Source: Pseudomonadota bacterium (GTDB lineage: Bacteria > Pseudomonadota > Gammaproteobacteria > Burkholderiales > Rhodocyclaceae). From it: a DNA stretch of 64,000 nucleotides. Positions 1-7,125 of this stretch are shown here, piece by piece (positions within the stretch are counted from its first letter, which is position 1; every line of letters starts with the position of its first letter). The notes beneath the pieces were generated by a model, which worked only from the letters and a program-made list of their open reading frames with translations, searched no databases and had not been told where the DNA came from. The stretch is taken from NCBI GenBank assembly GCA_018261905.1, contig JAGTRU010000007.1, forward strand, positions 1 through 64,000, in the 5' to 3' direction. The position numbers and the translations under genes were made by a program.

Positions 1-1740
1 GGTGCTGGAAATCAGGATGCCGTCGCCGGCGCGCACGGCGAGCCAGGCGTCGCTCCTGAATTCGAAGCCGCTGCCGCGCCAGGCGCCGCGGTGGGCGCTG
101 TCCGGGGCCTGCTGGATGAGGTGGCCGAGACCAAGCTGGCCGGCGTTCTCGCTGGTGGCGAGGCGGGTGCGTAGCTGGCCGGGCGAGTCGTCGAGTACCC
201 ACTGGTTGTGGCCTTCTTCGAAGTTGTGGCTCATCCAGCCGGAAAGCACGCCGGGGTGGTTGGCGCCGGCGTCGTGGCCGGCACTGAAGGGCGGCAGGTC
301 GGCGCCGTTGTAGGCCTGGCCGACAATGATCGGGCGGTCGATGTCACCGCCGATAAAATCGACCAGCACTTCGGTGCCGATGCGCGGCAGGAAGTGGCTG
401 CCCCAGTTGGGCCCGGCCAGCCATTCGGCGACCCGCACCCAGGTGCCGGATTGATCGTTGCCGGGCGCGTTGCCGCTCTTGCCGGCGCCGGGCGTTTCGG
501 CAAGCCCGCCGGCATTGGGCGCGGCGCCGCGTTGCCAGGGGAATTGGATCTTGATGCGGTGATCGCGCTCGGTGGTCAGCACGCTGTCGGGCAGGCCGAC
601 GACAAAGGCGGTTTGCGGGCGGGCCTGGGGCTTTTTGATGGGCAGCGGCACCACGGGGATCGTCGCCGGCTGGGCGGTGCAGCGGTTGCGGTAGCTGCCG
701 GCTTCGACGTCGGTGCTGGCGAGCAGTTCGGCGGCCCGGGCGCCAAGGTTGTTGGCGCCGTGATGTTCGATGCCGAGCACCGTGAAGCGGGCATCATCGC
801 CGCGGTAGGTATCGTGCTGGGTGAGTGTGAAGATGGTGCCTTCAGCCAGTTGGCGGACGCTGCCTTCGCCGGTGAAAGTGCGGTATTTCGCTTCGTGGGC
901 GGCGAGCCGCAGGTCAGTGCGCAACTGGGCGGCGGCGCTGTCTTCGAAGCGGTAGGCCGATGAGGCATCGTGGACTTCCAGCCGGGGGAGTTCACCGTTG
1001 TCGAGCGTACTCCGGGCTTCCGCGCCGGTGGCGACCAGGGTCTTGTAGTCCCAGCCGGCGAGCGAGACGGCGTTGGGTTGCACCGAACGCTGTTCCTGCC
1101 AGACCTGGAGGGTGTCGCTCGCTTCCGTGGCGTGGTTGCGGTGGAAACGGATCTCCGGCTGGGCAGAGGCCGGCAGTTCCGTGTCACGGTCGAAGATCAC
1201 CAGTTGGTGGCGGGCGTGGCTGGCATTGTCCCCCAAGGGGACTTCCTTCGGGGCGCCCCCGGCGCGGGCCGATTGGTCGTGTTCGAAGCGAAACGAGAGC
1301 CCTTCTTCGGCCAGTAACTGCTGGATGAAGGCCAGGTCAGTCTGGCGGTATTGCGTCGAGACGCTGTATTGGCGCAGTTTCTGGGTGACCTGGCTGGTCC
1401 AGTGGGCTTGCGGATAGTCGGCGAAAATCTGGCCGAGGATGTCGATCACCGTCTTGTCCTGGAACAGGTAGTTGTCGCGGCGCTGGCCGAGGAAAGAACG
1501 CTTGCTGCCGTCGGCCTGCAACAGGCGCAGGGTGATTTCCTCACCGACCACCGACGCCAGATCGAAATAGGCGTGGGGCGACAGGCAATCGATTTCGAAG
1601 CGGAAGGTTTCCGAGACCGCCTCGCGGCCGGAAAAGCGCTCGACGACCAGGGCAGCCTCGGGCAGGGCGGTGGTGAGCGGGCGTGCTGCGAGAGGAAGAT
1701 GTCGAGGACGGAAAGGAGGGACATCGGGCGCGCCGGACAT
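1..1740 (-). CDS. vgrG: Type VI secretion tip protein VgrG (TssI), 3' end outside window
   Basis: VgrG trimers form the puncturing tip of the type VI secretion needle. The frame opens at the ATG complementary to 1738-1740 and stays open for 580 codons to the window edge. The N-terminal part has the usual VgrG opening (LPEAALVVERFSGREAVSE) and the gp27-like domain follows. The gp5/OB-fold part contains the family motifs GTWVRVAEWLAGPNWG and FLPRIGTEVLVDFIGGD, then GRPIIVGQAYNG-type residues (read here as DRPIIVGQAYNG). The C-terminal beta-helix or any effector extension lies outside the window. Oddity: the segment from LLQADGSKRS to FLGQRRDNYLF directly joins two blocks that are normally about 30-35 residues apart, so an in-frame deletion in the gp27-like domain is likely. 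No other T6SS gene is in the window, so this may be an orphan VgrG. Confidence 0.88.
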   Translation of the reverse strand, partial: MSGAPDVPPFRPRHLPLAARPLTTALPEAALVVERFSGREAVSETFRFEIDCLSPHAYFDLASVVGEEITLRLLQADGSKRSFLGQRRDNYLFQDKTVIDILGQIFADYPQAHWTSQVTQKLRQYSVSTQYRQTDLAFIQQLLAEEGLSFRFEHDQSARAGGAPKEVPLGDNASHARHQLVIFDRDTELPASAQPEIRFHRNHATEASDTLQVWQEQRSVQPNAVSLAGWDYKTLVATGAEARSTLDNGELPRLEVHDASSAYRFEDSAAAQLRTDLRLAAHEAKYRTFTGEGSVRQLAEGTIFTLTQHDTYRGDDARFTVLGIEHHGANNLGARAAELLASTDVEAGSYRNRCTAQPATIPVVPLPIKKPQARPQTAFVVGLPDSVLTTERDHRIKIQFPWQRGAAPNAGGLAETPGAGKSGNAPGNDQSGTWVRVAEWLAGPNWGSHFLPRIGTEVLVDFIGGDIDRPIIVGQAYNGADLPPFSAGHDAGANHPGVLSGWMSHNFEEGHNQWVLDDSPGQLRTRLATSENAGQLGLGHLIQQAPDSAHRGAWRGSGFEFRSDAWLAVRAGDGILISST

Positions 1741-1892
1741 GCTTTAGGGATGGCGATTGTAGTATGACGATGGCAATCGCGCCAAGCCCTTCGGCATAGG
1801 AGAAACCGGCGGAGTAAGAACAGGGACTTTAGGCAATCACTGATTTACCGAGCGTCAGCCGACTGCCAGCCCCATCGGCAAGCCCCACCCTC

Positions 1893-2987
1893 CTACGGGC
1901 AGCTTTCCGGATCGCTGGCGTAGGCATCCAGGCCAAGGTGGCGCAGGCGTTCGAGGTAGCAGTCGTAATGCCGGCCCCAGACAAAGGCCCGGTCGTCGGC
2001 GAGGAGGCCGGGCAGATTGGTCAGATCGAGTTCGGCGACTTGCAGGGAGTCGCCGGCGGTGGCCTTGAGCAAACCTTCGACCAGCAGCATGTCGGACAAC
2101 AGGTAAGCCACATGCGGCCCGGCGCTGCCCAGCAGGGCGACGGTTTCCTGGCGACTCTGGCGGGCTAGCCGCTCGATGGCGGCACTCAGCGTCGCCAGCC
2201 GGAAGCCGCCGGGTTCGCTGCTCTCCGGGGCGATGCGGGCCAGCGCCGGCATGATGCCGCGACTGACCGGGCGGCTGATCGCCGTCATGGTGACGCTTTC
2301 CGGCAAGGCGGTGGCGACCCCCGGCAATTTTTCGCTGAGTAGCTGGCGGGCAATAGCGAGCTCGTCGCCGGTCATCGGCTGCAGCATGCAGGGGGCGCTC
2401 TCGGAATTGCGGATTTCCTGGCACAGCGTGCGGTGCCAGACCTTCTGGCCGAGCGCTTCGGCGAATGTCGTGCGCGCCCCGGCGATCTGCAGGCTGCCGC
2501 CGCCGATGTCGAGGACATGGCTGGTGGTCAGTTGCTCGCCCAGCAACTGGCGGGCGCCGAGATAGCCGTAGGCGCCTTCCTGCGCCGGCGGAATCACCAG
2601 CACGGCGACCTGACTGGCCGCCCGGAGCTTCAGCAGGAAGCCGGCCAATTCGCCGGGGTCCTGTTCGAGGGCCAGCCGCCAGGCCGAAAAACCGCCGCCG
2701 ACCCGCTCGCAGGAAGCGGCGAATTCGCCTTGCGCGGGCAGTTCCTGCAAGGCGGCGATGGTTGGCGCCAAGGTCGGTTGCAGCCCGCGCCCGGCCCACA
2801 GCGGGCTGAGGTAGTCGATCTCGGCCCGGGTCGTGACGGCGCTGTTGGAAGCCCCGGCCCGGATTCCGGAGGAGCCCATGTCGTAAGCGATCCGGCAGGC
2901 TTCATCGGCACCGGCGGGGAGCGCCAGCAGGGCGACGAGCAGGCCGGCCGCAGCCCGACCGGGGAAGCTGGCGACGGCCGCCCTCAC
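1893..2987 (-). CDS. Exported Ppx/GppA phosphatase-like protein
   Basis: A 364-residue protein with an N-terminal signal peptide (hydrophobic stretch AAGLLVALLALPAGADEA, residues about 12-29) followed by sequence resembling the actin-fold Ppx/GppA family. The phosphate-1-like loop is YDMGSSGIRAG near residue 39, and a second glycine loop DIGGGSLQIAG appears near residue 140. Classical Ppx/GppA proteins are cytoplasmic and hydrolyse polyphosphate or pppGpp; export would be unusual because the fold normally binds nucleotides. The start is a GTG that overlaps the stop of the upstream DUF4337 gene by 4 bp (GTGA), so the two are probably translationally coupled. Function is not established; the family call rests on two loop motifs. 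Confidence 0.65.
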   Translation of the reverse strand: MRAAVASFPGRAAAGLLVALLALPAGADEACRIAYDMGSSGIRAGASNSAVTTRAEIDYLSPLWAGRGLQPTLAPTIAALQELPAQGEFAASCERVGGGFSAWRLALEQDPGELAGFLLKLRAASQVAVLVIPPAQEGAYGYLGARQLLGEQLTTSHVLDIGGGSLQIAGARTTFAEALGQKVWHRTLCQEIRNSESAPCMLQPMTGDELAIARQLLSEKLPGVATALPESVTMTAISRPVSRGIMPALARIAPESSEPGGFRLATLSAAIERLARQSRQETVALLGSAGPHVAYLLSDMLLVEGLLKATAGDSLQVAELDLTNLPGLLADDRAFVWGRHYDCYLERLRHLGLDAYASDPESCP

Positions 2988-3559
2988 CAGTGCAAATAAC
3001 CCATCAGGCCAGCCAGCAGTCCGAGGCCGGTCGAGCCGAAGACGCCGACCAGCAGCCAGCGTTTGCGGGTGAGCAGGGTAATCGCGGCGAGGGCGATGGA
3101 AATTTGCAACAGCGTGGTCGCCAGCGCCCAGCGCTCATGGACGTGCATTTCCAGTTCGCTCTCGTGATCGGCTTCCTTGGCAGCGGCTTCGAGCTTGTCC
3201 GCCGCAGCCTTGATCTCTTCCTTTTCCTTCTTGTAGCGTTCAACGGCTTCCTTGAATTTCTCCTGGGCGTCGCCGCTGGTCAGCGTTACCGAAAGCTCGG
3301 CCAGATTCTGCTTGTTGCTCTTGGCCTGGTAGTAATTCCACTGGTTGGAGGCGGAGGTTTTCTGGATTGCCGCCTCGTTCTTGAAGAGCAGTGCAGCGTT
3401 TTGCGAATGGCCGCCCATGTAGCCAAAAATGGCACCGACCGTAGACAGGACGGCGGTCAACACGGCCAGGCGCGAGGTAAAGCTGTCGCCGCCATGCTCG
3501 ACGACGTGCTCGACTTCGTGGTCATGCGGCCCATGTACGTGAAATCCATGCTCGGACAT
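2984..3559 (-). CDS. DUF4337-like membrane protein
   Basis: A 191-residue protein starting at ATG 3559, which has AGGAG nine bases upstream; the longer open frame to 3661 has no such site. The N-terminus is His-rich (HGFHVHGPHDHEVEHVVEHGG), then one membrane segment (LAVLTAVLSTVGAIFGYMGG), a long charged helical region rich in Lys, Glu and Ala (residues about 80-145), and two C-terminal membrane segments. This is the architecture of DUF4337 proteins, whose role is unknown. The His-rich tail could bind metal, but that is inference. It lies upstream of, and overlaps, the exported Ppx-like gene. Confidence 0.7.
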   Translation of the reverse strand: MSEHGFHVHGPHDHEVEHVVEHGGDSFTSRLAVLTAVLSTVGAIFGYMGGHSQNAALLFKNEAAIQKTSASNQWNYYQAKSNKQNLAELSVTLTSGDAQEKFKEAVERYKKEKEEIKAAADKLEAAAKEADHESELEMHVHERWALATTLLQISIALAAITLLTRKRWLLVGVFGSTGLGLLAGLMGYLHW

Positions 3560-3654
3560 TGGTTCTACTCCTGGAAAAACAGTAAGGGTAAAGGCGGGGA
3601 GCGCGAATTCTAACCCTGCCGGGATTTTGTTTTGAGAAAAAACCATGCGAATTG

Positions 3655-3682
3655 TTGACAATAGTTCTCATCTTCTTACAAT
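3655..3682 (+). promoter_or_regulatory. Sigma-70 type promoter of bfd
   Basis: TTGACA at 3655-3660 and TACAAT at 3677-3682 are separated by 16 bp and lie upstream of the bfd start at 3728. The -35 is a perfect consensus match and the -10 matches at five of six positions. The overlapping Fur-like site supports the assignment. Confidence 0.6.
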
Positions 3683-3698
3683 AAGAACCATTCCCATT
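3680..3698 (+). promoter_or_regulatory. Fur box-like operator
   Basis: The 19-mer AATAAGAACCATTCCCATT is close to the symmetric iron-box sequence AATGAGAATCATTCTCATT (16 of 19 positions by eye). It overlaps the -10 element of the bfd promoter, as expected for iron-dependent repression. Bacterioferritin-associated ferredoxins are commonly Fur-repressed. Binding is inferred, not shown. Confidence 0.6.
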
Positions 3699-3727
3699 TG
3701 CAAACCTCCCAGTTTCCGGAGAACGCC

Positions 3728-3928
3728 ATGTATGTTTGTGTCTGCCAGGCCGTCACCGAGCGCCAGATCCGCCAAGCGGCCGAAGCCGGGGCATGTACGC
3801 TGCAAGACCTGCGGCGCGACCTCGGCGTCAGTCGCGACTGCGGTCGCTGCGCCTCCTGCGCCCGGCAATGCCTGCGGGAAGCCCTACCTGGCGTATCCGC
3901 CAGCGAGCCGCTACGGCAAGCCGCCTGA
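3728..3928 (+). CDS. bfd: Bacterioferritin-associated ferredoxin
   Basis: A 66-residue [2Fe-2S] protein beginning MYVCVCQAVTERQI, with the four cluster cysteines in the Bfd/NifU-type pattern C-x-C near the N-terminus and DCGRCASC near residue 40. Bfd reduces the ferric core of bacterioferritin so that stored iron can be released when iron is scarce. The ATG at 3728 has GGAG at a good distance (GGAGAACGCC before the start), whereas the open frame extends 10 codons further upstream without support. No bacterioferritin gene is adjacent. The upstream promoter carries a Fur-box-like site, which fits expression under iron limitation. Confidence 0.9.
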   Translation: MYVCVCQAVTERQIRQAAEAGACTLQDLRRDLGVSRDCGRCASCARQCLREALPGVSASEPLRQAA

Positions 3929-4022
3929 ATCGCGGCGCCGGAGCTGCCGAGACCGCTTTCGGGCAATCGACAATAGCTGCCCCAGGCTCGGCCCGACGGC
4001 AAAGGAATAAATCGGCGTTTCC

Positions 4023-5069
4023 CTAGACGACGTCAACGCCCGGCAATCCCTCGCCCAGCTCGCCGATCACCGAAACATGGACAAAGCCCTGTTGCAGGAA
4101 AACCGAGAGAACCTCGGTCACCGTTTCCGGCGTACAGGAAACCAGCAAGCCGCCGGAGGTTTGCGGATCGGCCAGCAGCGAACACTCCAGCTCGGCAAGC
4201 GGCGCTGCCAGAGCGACGCTTTCCCGACAGCCCGCCCAATTGCGCCGAGCCACCTCGGCCACCTGGCCCAGGCGGGCAAATTCCAGGGTTTTCGGCAAAA
4301 GCGGCAAGGCCGAGAAATCGACCCGGGCGCGCAGACCGCTGCCTTTGCAGACATCCAGCAAATGGCCGAGCAGGCCGCAGCCGCCGATATCGGTCAGGGC
4401 ATGCACGCCGTCCAGGCAGGCCAGCACCGGCCCGGGAGTATTGAGCTGGGTGGTGCACTCGATTAAGGCTTCATAGTCGCTGTCGGTCAGCAAGCCCTGC
4501 CGCTGCGCCTCGACATAGATGCCAACCCCCAGCGGCTTGCCGAGGATCAGCTTGTCGCCGGGCCGGGCGACCGAGTTGCGCTTGAGGTGGGCCGGATTGA
4601 CCAGTCCGATGACCACCAGGCCATAAATCGGCTCCGGCGCATCGATGCTGTGGCCGCCGGCGATCGGGATGCCGGCATCCCGGCAGACCTGGGCGCCGCC
4701 CTCAAAAATACCGGTGATGCAGGCGGCCGGCAGCACGTCGGCCGGCATGCCGGCCAGGGCCAGGGCGAAGAGCGGCGTACCGCCCATGGCATAGACGCTG
4801 GAAATGGCATTGGTCGCCGCGATGCGCCCGAAGTCGCAGGGATCGTCGACGATCGGCGTAAAGAAATCGGTCGTCGCCACAATGGCCTGCTGCGCATTGA
4901 GTTGATAGACCACGGCATCGTCGGCGTTTTCCCGGCCGGCCAGCAACTGCGGCGGGACGATGCCCGGCGTCACGCCGGAGAGGACCTTGCGCAACAATTC
5001 CGGCGCCAGCTTGCCGGCCGCACCGCCGGCGCGGCTGAGTTGGCTCAGTTTGATCTTGGTTTCCGACAT
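4023..5069 (-). CDS. selD: Selenide, water dikinase SelD lacking the active-site cysteine
   Basis: A 348-residue PurM/AIR-synthase-fold protein that matches SelD throughout: DDAVVY, TTDFFTPIVDDPCDFGRIAATNA, MGGTP, GGHSID and a C-terminal DPQTSGGLL. SelD makes selenophosphate from selenide and ATP for selenoprotein and selenouridine synthesis. The start at ATG 5069 is chosen because the protein then opens MSETKIKLSQLS, as SelDs do, and ACGGAG lies 7 bases upstream. Oddity: where E. coli has GAGCGCK (Cys17, Lys20), this protein has GGAAGK. The lysine is kept but both cysteines are replaced. No UGA codon is present there, so it is not a selenocysteine form. No selA, selB or selU is in the window. 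It lies 59 bp downstream of the HMA chaperone gene and may be read from the copper operon. Confidence 0.88.
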   Translation of the reverse strand: MSETKIKLSQLSRAGGAAGKLAPELLRKVLSGVTPGIVPPQLLAGRENADDAVVYQLNAQQAIVATTDFFTPIVDDPCDFGRIAATNAISSVYAMGGTPLFALALAGMPADVLPAACITGIFEGGAQVCRDAGIPIAGGHSIDAPEPIYGLVVIGLVNPAHLKRNSVARPGDKLILGKPLGVGIYVEAQRQGLLTDSDYEALIECTTQLNTPGPVLACLDGVHALTDIGGCGLLGHLLDVCKGSGLRARVDFSALPLLPKTLEFARLGQVAEVARRNWAGCRESVALAAPLAELECSLLADPQTSGGLLVSCTPETVTEVLSVFLQQGFVHVSVIGELGEGLPGVDVV

Positions 5070-5128
5070 GGCAATCTCCGTTACTCCTCGCTCGCTATCA
5101 ATCGGCAAGACGACGGGCCGACCGTCGC

Positions 5129-5338
5129 CTATTCGGCGTCGAAGCCGGCATCCTCGATGGCGCCGAGCAAGGCGGCGCGGCTCAGCACCTGCGGGTCGTA
5201 GGCGACCTTCGCTTCACCGGCGGCCAGCGACACCTCAGCCGAAGCGACGCCGGGCAAGGCGCCGAGCACGCCGCTAACGTTCTTGACGCAGCCTTGGCAG
5301 CTCATGCCGCCGACCTTGATCAGGGTTTCTTCCATCAC
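5129..5338 (-). CDS. Heavy-metal-associated (CopZ-like) chaperone
   Basis: A 69-residue single HMA domain with the metal-binding loop GGMSCQGC (MxCxxC) at residues 11-18 and the beta-alpha-beta-beta-alpha-beta length typical of CopZ/Atx1 copper chaperones. It would bind Cu+ in the cytosol and pass it to the Cu+ ATPase encoded two genes upstream. The start codons ATG-ATG overlap the stop of the GGDEF-EAL gene, implying coupled translation. The metal is inferred from context. Confidence 0.85.
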   Translation of the reverse strand: MMEETLIKVGGMSCQGCVKNVSGVLGALPGVASAEVSLAAGEAKVAYDPQVLSRAALLGAIEDAGFDAE

Positions 5339-7101
5339 GACTCCTTGTTCATAAACGGTTGTTCGTCGAGCAAACGGGCCATTTGATCGGCCGGCACGGC
5401 GCGGCTGAAATAAAAGCCCTGCGCCATGTCGCAGCCCATTTTACGCAGCAAATCGAGTTGTTCGATGGTTTCCACGCCTTCGGCCAGTACCGTCAAGCGC
5501 AGGTTGCGCCCCATGCTGACGATGGTCGAGGCAATCGCCCGATCGTCGGCATCGACATCCAGGTCATTGACGAAGGAGCGGTCGATTTTCAGCTTGCCGA
5601 CCGGAAAGCGTTTCAGATAGGCGAGCGAGGAATAGCCGGTACCGAAATCGTCGAGCGCCAGTTCAACCCCCATCCGATGCAGGGCCGACAAGGTATCGAG
5701 ATGAATCTCGGCGTCGTGCATCACCGTCCGCTCGGTCACTTCCAGCTCCAGGCGCCCCGCTTCCAGGCCCGAAGCGGCCAGCGCCCCGGCCACCAGTTCG
5801 ACGAAGCCGACCTGGCGGAACTGCACCGGCGCCACGTTGACAGCCATGCTGAGCGGCGGCAAACCGGCGGTACACCAGGCCTGGGCCTGACGGCAGGCCT
5901 CGCACAACACCCAGTCGCCGATCTGGTTGATCAATCCGGTTTCCTCGGCCACCTGAATGAAACGATCCGGCATGACCATGCCGAATTCCGGATGCCGCCA
6001 GCGGATCAAGGCCTCGACACCGATGATCAGGCCGCTCTGCAGGCTGACCAGGGGCTGGTAGTGGAGGACGAATTCCTGCTGGGCCAGGGCACGCCGCAGA
6101 TGGTTTTCCATCAACAGGCGTTCCAGCGTCGCCAGGTTCATTTCGCTGGCATAGAACTGGAAAGCGTTGCGACCGCCTTCCTTGGCCCGGTACATCGCCG
6201 CATCGGCATTCTTGAGCAGGGTTTCGAGATCCTTGCCATCCTGCGGATAGAGACTGATGCCGAGCGACGAGGTCACGGTCAGTTCGTGTCCGGCCACCGC
6301 GAAAGGCGTGACGCAAACCTCGAGCAGACGGCGCGCCACATCAATGGCGGCACCGCCGCTGATGCCCGGCAGGGCGAAGATGAATTCGTCGCCGCCCAGG
6401 CGGGCCAGGGTATCGACCCGGCGCACCACGGCACACAAACGGCGGGCGACCTCGCACAACAGGTCGTCGCCGACGCTATGGCCGAGCGAATCGTTAACCC
6501 GCTTGAAATGATCGAGATCGAGAAAGATCACGGCGATCTCGGAATTCTCGCGCTCGGCGGCGGCCAGCAACTGCGCGAAACGATCGCGCAACAGGCGACG
6601 GTTGGGCAAGCCGGTCAGGGCGTCGAAATCGGCCAGTTCGCGGATGCGCCGCTCGGCCGCTTTCTGCGCCGAGAGGTCGAGCACGGTGCCGACCGAAGCC
6701 GGCCGCCCGCCGAATACCGATGGTGAACCGGCGACCAGCAGCGGAAAACGCACGCCGTCCTGGCGGACCCCGGTCAGTTCGTAATCGTGCCCGCTGATGC
6801 CGGCCGCCCGCTGCTGCATCTGGTCGAGAAGAAAGGGGTGCTGCTCGGCAACGATTAGGTCAAGCGGCCCCATGCCGTCGAGCAATTCTTCGGCACCGTA
6901 GCCGAAAAGTTTGCAAAAGTACGGATTGACGTATTTGAACAGTCGGTCCTGCAAGACGAAGATGCCGAGCTGTGCCGATTCCATGGCGGCCAGGAAGTGG
7001 CTTTCCTTTTCGACCGGAGTCGCCCCGGCGGGCGAAGCCGCCCCGCTATCGTCGCCGCGAACTCTCGGCCCCTGCGCTCCTGCACCGCCTTCAACGGTCA
7101 T
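5335..7101 (-). CDS. PAS-GGDEF-EAL cyclic-di-GMP protein
   Basis: A 588-residue soluble protein: a PAS domain (about residues 35-150), a GGDEF domain with the intact active-site motif LGGDEF near residue 236, and an EAL domain with VEALIRW near residue 362 and DDFGTGYSSLAYL near residue 490. GGDEF domains synthesise and EAL domains degrade cyclic-di-GMP; both motifs look intact, so either activity is possible. No membrane segment is evident, so the PAS domain would sense a cytoplasmic signal such as redox state or oxygen. The gene lies 24 bp downstream of the Cu+ ATPase and overlaps the copper chaperone, an unusual position for a cyclic-di-GMP enzyme. Confidence 0.92.
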   Translation of the reverse strand: MTVEGGAGAQGPRVRGDDSGAASPAGATPVEKESHFLAAMESAQLGIFVLQDRLFKYVNPYFCKLFGYGAEELLDGMGPLDLIVAEQHPFLLDQMQQRAAGISGHDYELTGVRQDGVRFPLLVAGSPSVFGGRPASVGTVLDLSAQKAAERRIRELADFDALTGLPNRRLLRDRFAQLLAAAERENSEIAVIFLDLDHFKRVNDSLGHSVGDDLLCEVARRLCAVVRRVDTLARLGGDEFIFALPGISGGAAIDVARRLLEVCVTPFAVAGHELTVTSSLGISLYPQDGKDLETLLKNADAAMYRAKEGGRNAFQFYASEMNLATLERLLMENHLRRALAQQEFVLHYQPLVSLQSGLIIGVEALIRWRHPEFGMVMPDRFIQVAEETGLINQIGDWVLCEACRQAQAWCTAGLPPLSMAVNVAPVQFRQVGFVELVAGALAASGLEAGRLELEVTERTVMHDAEIHLDTLSALHRMGVELALDDFGTGYSSLAYLKRFPVGKLKIDRSFVNDLDVDADDRAIASTIVSMGRNLRLTVLAEGVETIEQLDLLRKMGCDMAQGFYFSRAVPADQMARLLDEQPFMNKES

Positions 7102-7125
7102 CCAAACTCCCCGCCCAAGTTTGCC

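Noticed and set aside
5010-5040. Selenocysteine codon in selD
   Set aside because: The codons read GGC GGT GCG GCC GGC AAG; no TGA is present in frame.
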